From assembly GCA_027080605.1 (NCBI GenBank), contig JALWRO010000167.1:1-5487 (forward strand): 5,487 nucleotides of DNA, given 5' to 3'. Source of the DNA: Campylobacterales bacterium (GTDB taxonomy: Bacteria > Campylobacterota > Campylobacteria > Campylobacterales > QNZT01). Within the stretch, counting starts at the first letter, position 1; each line of letters starts with the position of its first letter. Position numbers and translations under genes: made by a program. Positions 1-4,863 of this stretch are shown here, one piece after another. Under the pieces are notes generated by a model that made no database searches, was not told the origin of the DNA, and worked only from the letters and a program-made list of their open reading frames with translations.

Positions 1-79
1 GAAGAAAATCGACTATATCCATTCACCGTTTTTGGTGGAAGCGGGAATGGTGAAAGAGACGGAAACCGCTACGGCATAA
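1..79 (+). CDS. C-terminal end of an unidentified protein (5' truncated)
   Basis: This is an open frame running in from the left edge (codons start at base 2) and ending in TAA at 77-79. The 25 visible residues end in SPFLVEAGMVKETETATA. The peptide has ordinary protein-like composition, and the frame stops just before an AT-rich intergenic stretch, which fits the end of a real gene. There is too little sequence to name a family, and I do not recognise it. The other two frames give less plausible peptides. It lies in the same direction as radC, 85 bases upstream, but radC appears to have its own promoter. Confidence 0.6.
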   Translation, partial: KKIDYIHSPFLVEAGMVKETETATA

Positions 80-90
80 AATGTCAAAAA

Positions 91-109
91 ATATTTCAAT
101 TTGAAATAT
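91..109. repeat. 19-bp perfect AT-rich palindrome upstream of radC (candidate operator)
   Basis: ATATTTCAATTTGAAATAT reads as two 9-bp arms (91-99 and 101-109) around a single central T at 100, with no mismatch. Its right end overlaps a TATAAT at 107-112 and lies just upstream of the proposed radC -35 (113-118). That position suits a dimeric repressor or activator site. As RNA it could form only a weak 7-bp A/U-rich hairpin, so a terminator for the upstream gene is less likely. No regulator can be named from the sequence. Confidence 0.4.
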
Positions 110-112
110 AAT

Positions 113-141
113 TTGTACTAAAGGTAAAAAATTGTTATACT
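113..141 (+). promoter_or_regulatory. Candidate sigma-70 promoter for radC
   Basis: TATACT at 136-141 is preceded by TG at 133-134, making an extended -10. TTGTAC at 113-118 sits 17 bases upstream as a weak -35. Transcription would start near 148, only a few bases before the AAGGAG ribosome site (153-158). A second perfect -10, TATAAT, lies at 107-112 inside the palindrome and has no good -35. Campylobacterota sigma-70 promoters often lack a conserved -35, so either -10 could be used. Confidence 0.45.
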
Positions 142-164
142 GTTTCTCATCAAAGGAGAAGCAG

Positions 165-824
165 ATGAAAACAATACATGAACTCTATGTACAAGACAAA
201 CCCAGAGAAAAGATTTTACAAAAGGGTGTCAAAGCGCTGAAAAATGAAGAGCTTTTGGCAGTTTTACTCGGTTCGGGTGTACATGGAAAAGATGTACGCA
301 AACTCTCACGGGAAGTAGCGGATTTACTGGAGCGGGAGTTTGAGCATCTGAGTGTGAAGAAACTGTGTGAAATTCACGGATTGGGTGTTGCCAAAGCATC
401 GCAGATTTTGGCGGCGCTGGAGCTTTCCAAAAGGCTGCTTTCACCCAACCCGCGGCGTATCATTTCGGCAAAGATGGTCTATGAAGCGCTCTTCTCATTT
501 CGTGACAAAAAGCAGGAGCATTTTCTGGTGCTGACACTCGACGGGGCGTCACATATTATCAATATCCGCACCGTATTTATCGGTACGCTGACGCAGAGTA
601 TCGTCCATCCCAGAGAAGTATTTGCCGACGCGATCGCCGACAGGGCGGCGAGTATTATCATCGCCCATAATCATCCTTCCGGGACACTCAAACCGAGCGA
701 TGCCGATATCAGAATTACGGAGCGACTCAAAGAGGTGGGTGATTTGACGGGTATAGAGTTGCTGGATCATGTCATTATTTCACACAGCGGTTATTACAGC
801 TTTTCGGATGAAGGGATGCTCTGA
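165..824 (+). CDS. radC: RadC-family JAB/MPN domain protein
   Basis: The product is a 219-aa protein of the RadC (UPF0758) family, close to the usual family length. A helix-hairpin-helix region is visible at about residues 64-92, with HGLGVAKA at 71-78. It follows the typical N-terminal ELLAVLLGSG segment (29-38). The C-terminal half is a JAB1/MPN metalloprotease-like domain. Its signature HNHPSG (168-173) and downstream D181 supply the His-x-His...Asp zinc ligands. The family was once tied to DNA repair, but that role was withdrawn for Escherichia coli and the biochemical function remains uncertain. I chose the ATG at 165 because AAGGAG (153-158) sits six bases upstream and the protein then begins like other RadC proteins. 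An in-frame TTG at 132 would add 11 residues without family resemblance. The gene ends six bases from the convergent small membrane-protein gene. Confidence 0.93.
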   Translation: MKTIHELYVQDKPREKILQKGVKALKNEELLAVLLGSGVHGKDVRKLSREVADLLEREFEHLSVKKLCEIHGLGVAKASQILAALELSKRLLSPNPRRIISAKMVYEALFSFRDKKQEHFLVLTLDGASHIINIRTVFIGTLTQSIVHPREVFADAIADRAASIIIAHNHPSGTLKPSDADIRITERLKEVGDLTGIELLDHVIISHSGYYSFSDEGML

Positions 825-830
825 CAGAGA

Positions 831-989
831 TTATTTGCTTTTAGTGATCGGTGTATCGCATGTTTTGACACATGAGCGGTTTTTGCTGATATCTCCGATG
901 ACCCAGAAGGTTGTCAGTAACATATAGATTAAAAAGCCGCCAATGACCAGTCCGACTAAAACGATGTTTTTATATTGTCCGCCAATCAT
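831..989 (-). CDS. Small single-pass membrane protein, 52 aa, unknown function
   Basis: A short minus-strand frame runs from ATG at 989-987 to TAA at 833-831. Its ribosome site AGGAG (1000-996 on the minus strand) is well matched and six bases from the ATG. The protein starts MIGGQYKNIVLVG and has one clear hydrophobic span at about residues 9-31 (VLVGLVIGGFLIYMLLTTFW at its core). A short Lys/Arg-rich tail follows, with two cysteines four residues apart (C40, C44). By the positive-inside rule the tail is probably cytoplasmic. There is no signal-peptidase site or lipobox, so it is probably an inner-membrane protein. It lies downstream of argG on the same strand. A hairpin between them suggests separate transcription, and a weak TATCAT (1023-1018) is a possible -10. 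I do not recognise a family. The start signal and membrane segment make it a credible gene. Confidence 0.72.
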   Translation of the reverse strand: MIGGQYKNIVLVGLVIGGFLIYMLLTTFWVIGDISKNRSCVKTCDTPITKSK

Positions 990-1060
990 GGTATGCTCCT
1001 CAATGGTTTCATGAAGTATGATAGCGGGATTTTGTGTAGTTTTTGTAAAGGAGTGGAGAA

Positions 1061-1089
1061 GGCAGTATGTGACGATTGCACATACCGCC
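1061..1089 (-). terminator. Hairpin just after argG (terminator or mRNA 3'-end stabiliser)
   Basis: On the argG strand, GGCGGTATGTG (1089-1079) pairs with CACATACTGCC (1071-1061) across a 7-base loop. This gives an 11-bp stem with one G-U wobble. On the opposite strand that wobble becomes an A-C mismatch, so the structure is best formed in argG RNA. It begins five bases past the argG stop. The bases after it are pyrimidine-rich (TTCTCCACTCCTTT) but not a true U-run, so termination may be inefficient and readthrough into the 52-aa gene is possible. Confidence 0.5.
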
Positions 1090-1094
1090 GGCGG

Positions 1095-2336
1095 TTACTT
1101 CTCTTCGAACATTCTTTTGATTCGGTTGGGTTGTTTTTTCCCTTCGATGACAAAGCGCAGGGCATTGAGGCGGATGAATCCTTCCGCATCTTTTTGGTTA
1201 TAAACTTCATCCTCTTCAAAAGTAGAGTGCTCTTCGGAATAGAGGCTATGCGGTGAACTTCTGCCGACAACGGTAACATTACCTTTGTAGAGCTTGAGTC
1301 TGACATCGCCTTCGACATTCTCCTGTGTTTTGTCGATGGCAGCCTGGAGCATTTGCCGCTCGGATGACCACCAGTAGCCGTTGTAGATCAGTTTGGCGTA
1401 GCGCGGCATCAACTCATCTTTGAGGTGCGCCTCTTCACGGTCGAGGGTGATCGACTCGATGGCGCGGTGTGCTTTGAGCATAATCGTTCCGCCCGGTGTT
1501 TCGTAACAGCCTCTGGCTTTCATACCGACGTAGCGGTTTTCGACGATGTCGATACGTCCGATACCGTGTTTGTTACCGTAGTCGTTGAGGGTTTTGAGCA
1601 GTGTTGCGGGACTCATCTCCTCTCCGTTGATGGCGTACGGATCGCCGTTTTTGTAACTGATGGTGATATATTCGGGCTGGTCGGGCGCTTTTTCAGGTGC
1701 GGTTGTCCAGAGCCACATATCTTCTTCGGGCTCCTGTGCGGGATCTTCGAGGATTTGACCCTCATAGGAGATGTGCAGCAGGTTGGCATCCATGGAGTAG
1801 GGGGAGGATTTTCCTTTTTTCTCGATCTGGATACCGTGCTCTCTGGCGTACTGGAGCAGTTTTTCACGGGAGTTGAGATCCCACTCCCGCCACGGGGCGA
1901 TGACATGGATATCCGGATCGAGTGCGAGATAGCCGAGTTCGAAACGTACCTGATCGTTTCCTTTTCCTGTGGCACCGTGGCTGACGGCATCGGCACCGGT
2001 TTTATGTGCGATTTCGATCTGTTTTTTAGAGATTAGCGGTCTGGCGATGGAAGTACCCAGAAGATATTCCCCTTCATAGATGGCATTGGCACGGAACATG
2101 GGAAATACAAAATCTTTGACAAACTCTTCGCGAAGATCGAGGATGAAAATGTTTTCGGGTTTGATACCCAGGTCGAGCGCTTTTTGACGTGCAGGTTCTA
2201 CCTCTTCACCCTGTCCGAGATCGGCGGTAAAGGTGACGACTTCACAGTTGTACTCATCCTGCAGCCATTTGAGGATGATACTGGTATCAAGCCCGCCGCT
2301 GTAGGCAAGTACCGCTTTTTTGATGTTTTTTTTCAT
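1095..2336 (-). CDS. argG: Argininosuccinate synthase
   Basis: The 413-aa cytoplasmic enzyme joins citrulline and aspartate, using ATP, to make argininosuccinate. This is the penultimate step of arginine synthesis. The N-terminal ATP-pyrophosphatase loop AYSGGLDTS is at residues 11-19. The conserved block SHGATGKGNDQVRFE (119-133) contributes to the nucleotide and citrulline/aspartate sites. The remainder matches the family through the C-terminal oligomerisation tail, and the length fits the common roughly 400-aa bacterial type. The start ATG (2336-2334) has an AAGGAT ribosome site at 2348-2343, six bases upstream. The gene is divergent from the S4-trpD-tsaE-lptB-rpoN operon. Its leader region carries a long inverted repeat, and a TATAAT on its strand at 2455-2450 would give a 5' leader of roughly 100 bases. 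The frame is intact with no odd features. Confidence 0.97.
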   Translation of the reverse strand: MKKNIKKAVLAYSGGLDTSIILKWLQDEYNCEVVTFTADLGQGEEVEPARQKALDLGIKPENIFILDLREEFVKDFVFPMFRANAIYEGEYLLGTSIARPLISKKQIEIAHKTGADAVSHGATGKGNDQVRFELGYLALDPDIHVIAPWREWDLNSREKLLQYAREHGIQIEKKGKSSPYSMDANLLHISYEGQILEDPAQEPEEDMWLWTTAPEKAPDQPEYITISYKNGDPYAINGEEMSPATLLKTLNDYGNKHGIGRIDIVENRYVGMKARGCYETPGGTIMLKAHRAIESITLDREEAHLKDELMPRYAKLIYNGYWWSSERQMLQAAIDKTQENVEGDVRLKLYKGNVTVVGRSSPHSLYSEEHSTFEEDEVYNQKDAEGFIRLNALRFVIEGKKQPNRIKRMFEEK

Positions 2337-2358
2337 GAAAATATCCTTTTGAAATCAG

Positions 2359-2432
2359 CCTTCATGAAGTGTTGTGAAAAGAGCTTCGTATCAACAGGAG
2401 CTTTTGTCTCTTTTTACGACACTTCATGAAGG
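2359..2432. repeat. Long inverted repeat: 25-bp arms, 24-base loop, in the argG / S4-gene divergent region
   Basis: The arms are 2359-2383 and 2408-2432. Of 25 positions, 23 are Watson-Crick. The two exceptions (2373/2418 and 2376/2415) are G-U wobbles in + strand RNA but A-C mismatches in minus-strand (argG leader) RNA. Each arm contains the self-palindrome CTTCATGAAG (2360-2369 and 2422-2431). On the + strand, CAG (2356-2358) can also pair with CTG (2435-2437) after a two-base bulge, and TTTTT follows at once (2438-2442), which is terminator-like geometry. No flanking target-site duplication is evident, so a transposed element is not supported. The repeat could be an attenuator or processing hairpin in the argG leader, a paired operator, or a block to antisense transcription into argG. 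Confidence 0.75.
2362..2427 (-). other. Possible 21-codon Arg/Lys-rich leader frame ahead of argG
   Basis: A minus-strand ATG (2427-2425) in the first CTTCATGAAG palindrome opens a 21-codon frame beginning MKCRKKRQK. It ends at TGA in the second palindrome (2364-2362), 25 bases before the argG start. Three codons are arginine (CGT, AGA, CGA) and four are lysine. A leader rich in the pathway's end product is what ribosome-mediated attenuation needs. Against it, there is no Shine-Dalgarno sequence. The inverted repeat also makes a mirror frame of equal length on the + strand (2364-2429) without the arginines, so the open frame may be a by-product of the repeat. This is speculative. Confidence 0.2.
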
Positions 2433-2449
2433 TGCTGTTTTTAGGAGAA

Positions 2450-2457
2450 ATTATACA
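2450..2457. promoter_or_regulatory. Overlapping divergent -10 elements for argG and the S4 operon
   Basis: Within ATTATACAT the minus strand reads a perfect TATAAT (2455-2450), preceded directly by TG. The plus strand reads TATACA (2452-2457). They would start transcription near 2443 leftward toward argG and near 2464 rightward toward the operon. Neither has a convincing -35, as is common in Campylobacterota; the + strand one has a T-run (2438-2442) upstream. If both are real, polymerase cannot occupy both at once, linking argG and operon expression. An alternative + strand -35, TTGACT (2462-2467), has only a poor -10 (TTTACA, 2485-2490). Confidence 0.4.
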
Positions 2458-2512
2458 TATTTTGACTAAAATGAACGCAAAAATTTTACAGGGCATCCTT
2501 GAAAGGCAGCAA

Positions 2513-2758
2513 ATGAGAGTCGATAAATTTATCAATAGTGTCAATATCACCAAAAGACGTACGATTGCAGAGGATATGTGCAAGTCCAAAGTGGTCTCTG
2601 TCAACGGGACGGTTGCCAAACCTGCGAAAGATGTCAAGCCGGGAGATATTATCGAAATAGCCTATCTGGACAGGACGGTACGGTATGAAGTGTTGCAGAT
2701 ACCTGTGACCAAATCGATTCCCAAAAGCAAAAAAGAGGAATATGTAAAGGAGTTGTGA
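2513..2758 (+). CDS. S4-domain RNA-binding protein (RqcP/Hsp15-like)
   Basis: An 81-aa basic protein consisting almost entirely of an S4 RNA-binding fold. It opens MRVDKFINSVNITKRRT, with KRR at 14-16, NG at 31-32 and the hallmark DVKPGD at 40-45. A short Lys-rich tail follows (66-79). The pattern resembles Bacillus RqcP (YabO) and the heat-shock protein Hsp15 (HslR). These bind 50S subunits carrying a stalled peptidyl-tRNA and act in ribosome rescue or quality control. Which role applies here is an inference. I chose the ATG at 2513 because it matches the family N-terminus and has AAGG seven bases upstream. In-frame ATGs at 2426 and 2471 would add 29 or 14 unrelated residues and lack well-placed ribosome sites; 2426 also lies inside the inverted repeat. 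It is the first gene of the operon, and its stop overlaps the trpD start by one base. Confidence 0.85.
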   Translation: MRVDKFINSVNITKRRTIAEDMCKSKVVSVNGTVAKPAKDVKPGDIIEIAYLDRTVRYEVLQIPVTKSIPKSKKEEYVKEL

Positions 2759-3735
2759 TGTTTGAAGAGGCGAAAGCGAAATTTGAAAAGATGTTTCGGG
2801 GAGAGATGGATCCTGAAGAGGCGAAGCACTATTTAGTAACGTTGTATGAAAGAGGGGAGAGTGCGGAAGAGATTGCCGCTGCGGTGGATGTCATGCGCAG
2901 CCATTCCATCAAACTCGATATGGATGAATCGCTGCGTGAAAAACTGATCGATGTGGTCGGTACCGGCGGTGACAAAAGCGGCAGTTTCAACATCTCTTCG
3001 ACGGTTGCACTGATTCTCTCTTCGATGGGATCGTATGTGGCAAAACACGGTAACCGTGCCATTACCAGCAACTCCGGTTCGGCGGATATGCTCGAAGCGC
3101 TGGGAATTAACCTCAATCTTACACCGCAACAGCAGGTCAGAATGCTGGAGGAGACCGGTTTTACGTTTATGTTCGCGGTCAACCACCATCCGGCGATGAA
3201 GTATATTATGCCGATCCGAAAATCCCTCTCTCACAGAACGATTTTCAATATTCTCGGTCCTTTGACCAATCCGGCGGGCAGCAGAAAATATCTGATCGGT
3301 GTGTTCAGTGACGCTTTTCTGGAGCGAATCGTGACAGCGCTCAGTCTGCTTGATACGAAAAGTGCCGTTGCCGTTAGCAGTAAAGACGGGATGGATGAGA
3401 TCAGCATTTGCGATGTAACCTATGCCACACAGCTGCAGGAGGGTAAGACGAATGATTTTGTGATCGACCCCCAAATGTACGGTTTCAAACTTGCACCGGC
3501 TGAAGCGATCCGGGGAGGTAATGCTTTGGAAAATGCCGAGATTACGCTTAAGATTTTCGAGGGAGAAAAAGGTCCGAAACAGGATATCGTCTTGCTAAAT
3601 GCGGCAATGGCGTTTGTGGTTGACGGCAAAGCGAGGGATATGCAGGAAGGAATCGAGATGGCGCGAGAGTCGGTAGAATCGGGGCTGGCAAAAAAACATC
3701 TGAAAAATATTGTAAAAACTTCCAATTTACTGTAA
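2758..3735 (+). CDS. trpD: Anthranilate phosphoribosyltransferase
   Basis: The 325-aa enzyme transfers the phosphoribosyl group of PRPP to anthranilate, the second committed step of tryptophan synthesis. It is a stand-alone TrpD with no TrpG glutaminase fusion. A small helical N-terminal domain is followed by the PRPP-binding loop GTGGD (68-72), KHGNR (96-100), SGSAD (106-110), the anthranilate-side HHPAM (143-147) with R154, FNILGPLTNP (163-172), and the metal-binding Asp-Glu pair in DGMDE (210-214). All key residues are present. The ATG at 2758 has AAGGAG (2747-2752) at good distance; the GTG at 2755 is too close to it. The related nucleoside phosphorylases share the fold, but the HHPAM and DGMDE motifs favour TrpD. 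It sits between the S4 gene and tsaE, away from any visible trp genes. Confidence 0.93.
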   Translation: MFEEAKAKFEKMFRGEMDPEEAKHYLVTLYERGESAEEIAAAVDVMRSHSIKLDMDESLREKLIDVVGTGGDKSGSFNISSTVALILSSMGSYVAKHGNRAITSNSGSADMLEALGINLNLTPQQQVRMLEETGFTFMFAVNHHPAMKYIMPIRKSLSHRTIFNILGPLTNPAGSRKYLIGVFSDAFLERIVTALSLLDTKSAVAVSSKDGMDEISICDVTYATQLQEGKTNDFVIDPQMYGFKLAPAEAIRGGNALENAEITLKIFEGEKGPKQDIVLLNAAMAFVVDGKARDMQEGIEMARESVESGLAKKHLKNIVKTSNLL

Positions 3736-3738
3736 ATT

Positions 3739-4137
3739 ATGATAAAATCTATAGATGAAATAGACGAAGTAGTTTCAAAAATTAAGGATATTGAATTTAA
3801 CGGCGGTATTGTACTGCTAAAAGGTGATCTTGCCAGTGGAAAAACGACACTGGTCAAGGCATTTGTCAAATCACTGGGGATTTCACAGGAAGCGACTTCT
3901 CCGACTTTTTCTGTCATGAACATCTATGACGGGAAAGTGTACCATTATGATATTTACAACGAAGGTACCGCAAAGTTTCTCGAGAGCGGCTTGCTGGAGA
4001 ATCTGGAAAAAGAGGGGTACCATTTTATCGAATGGGCCGATGAAAAGCTGGAAAAAATACTGGAGGCATACGGTTTTGACTATATAACCGTAGAGATTAT
4101 TCCCGAGGGAGCAAAGAGAAGATACAGGATAGGATAA
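3739..4137 (+). CDS. tsaE: tRNA threonylcarbamoyladenosine biosynthesis ATPase TsaE
   Basis: The 132-aa P-loop ATPase works with TsaB and TsaD in the cytoplasm to make N6-threonylcarbamoyladenosine at position 37 of ANN-decoding tRNAs. Walker A is GDLASGKTT (29-37). The family's TSPTF segment is at 53-57, YHYDIYN at 68-74, and FIEWADE at 96-102. The length is typical or slightly short. It begins three bases after the trpD stop. I see no clear Shine-Dalgarno sequence before the ATG; upstream is AT-rich and ends GTAAATT. Translation probably depends on coupling to trpD. The start is supported because an N-terminal helix and strand precede the P-loop as expected. The stop codon abuts the lptB ATG. 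Confidence 0.93.
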   Translation: MIKSIDEIDEVVSKIKDIEFNGGIVLLKGDLASGKTTLVKAFVKSLGISQEATSPTFSVMNIYDGKVYHYDIYNEGTAKFLESGLLENLEKEGYHFIEWADEKLEKILEAYGFDYITVEIIPEGAKRRYRIG

Positions 4138-4863
4138 ATGAGTCATACATTAAGAGCGGAACATCTTTCCAAAATTATCAAAAAACATCAGATTATCAAA
4201 GATTTCTCTCTTGATGTACACAGCGGGGAAGTGGTAGGGCTTCTGGGACCCAACGGCGCCGGAAAAACAACGACATTTTATATGATCTGCGGTCTTATCC
4301 CTCCGAGTGACGGAAAAGTCTATCTGGATGAGTATGATGTCACCAAATCGCCGCTTCATGTACGCGCTCAGAAAGGGGTAGGCTATCTTCCTCAGGAGTC
4401 GAGTATTTTCAAAGAGTTGACGGTGGAGGAAAATATCCGGCTTGCGGCGGAGATTGCCACATCTGACACTTTTGAACAGGAAAAACGTGTCGAGCGGCTG
4501 CTGGAGATTTTTAATATTATCCATATTCGTGATCAGATCGGGCTCTCTTTGAGCGGTGGTGAACGTCGTCGTTGTGAAATTGCCCGTTCGCTGGCAATCG
4601 AGCCTAACTTTCTGCTGCTGGATGAGCCGTTTGCCGGGGTAGATCCCATTGCGGTCAACGATATCCAGAACATCATCAACGATTTGAAAAAGCTGGGCAT
4701 CGGTGTGCTCATCACCGATCACAATGTCCGTGAAACGCTCTCTATCTGCGACCGTGCCTATGTGATCAAAAGCGGTGAGTTGCTGGCGTACGGGGATGCG
4801 ACAGAGATTGCAGAAAATGCGATGGTGCGCAAATATTATCTCGGTGAGGATTTTAAGATATGA
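4138..4863 (+). CDS. lptB: LPS export ABC transporter ATPase LptB
   Basis: This 241-aa ABC ATPase is the cytoplasmic motor of the LptB2FG complex, which extracts lipopolysaccharide from the inner membrane for export across the LptC-A-DE bridge. Walker A is GPNGAGKT (37-44), the Q-loop Gln is at 86, the signature is LSGGE (138-142), Walker B is LLLDEP (159-164), the D-loop is GVDP (167-170) and the switch His is at 195. The ending YYLGEDFKI is characteristic of LptB, separating it from branched-chain amino-acid transporter ATPases (LivF/LivG), the nearest alternative. The ATG directly follows the tsaE stop. AGGATAGGA (4126-4134), inside the last tsaE codons, supplies the ribosome site. The stop overlaps the rpoN start by four bases, a conserved lptB-rpoN pairing. 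Confidence 0.96.
   Translation: MSHTLRAEHLSKIIKKHQIIKDFSLDVHSGEVVGLLGPNGAGKTTTFYMICGLIPPSDGKVYLDEYDVTKSPLHVRAQKGVGYLPQESSIFKELTVEENIRLAAEIATSDTFEQEKRVERLLEIFNIIHIRDQIGLSLSGGERRRCEIARSLAIEPNFLLLDEPFAGVDPIAVNDIQNIINDLKKLGIGVLITDHNVRETLSICDRAYVIKSGELLAYGDATEIAENAMVRKYYLGEDFKI

Noticed and set aside
859..874. CATGT / ACATG hairpin near the convergent radC and 52-aa gene ends
   Set aside because: Only 5 bp with a 6-base loop, inside the small gene's coding sequence and without a U-run; too weak to call a terminator.
1425..2036. 203-aa open frame on the + strand inside argG
   Set aside because: It lies antisense to an intact, well-conserved argG, has unusual Phe/Gly/Val-rich composition and no ribosome site; it is a shadow of argG codon usage.
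2086..2105. TGGCAC resembling the -24 half of a sigma-54 promoter
   Set aside because: No TTGC-type -12 element follows at the right spacing, and the site is internal to argG on the antisense strand.
2359..2432. Miniature transposon (MITE) or insertion-sequence remnant
   Set aside because: The inverted arms suggest it, but the flanks (ATCAG and TGCTG) show no target-site duplication and there is no transposase remnant. A genome-wide copy search would be needed to revive it.
2359..2432. ArgR operator in the argG leader
   Set aside because: The classical ArgR box has TGAAT-N4-ATTCA half-sites; the TTCATGAA dyad has the opposite half-site orientation and does not fit.
2426..2512. Upstream in-frame extension of the S4 protein (starts at 2426 or 2471)
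   Set aside because: The extra residues do not resemble the family N-terminus, neither ATG has a properly spaced ribosome site, and 2426 lies within the inverted-repeat arm.
2833..3474. 213-aa open frame antisense to trpD
   Set aside because: Arg/His/Gln-rich composition typical of reverse-strand shadows, and trpD is complete with all motifs on the other strand.
4150..4722. 190-aa open frame antisense to lptB
   Set aside because: It overlaps nearly the whole of an unmistakable lptB, with no start signal or recognisable domain.
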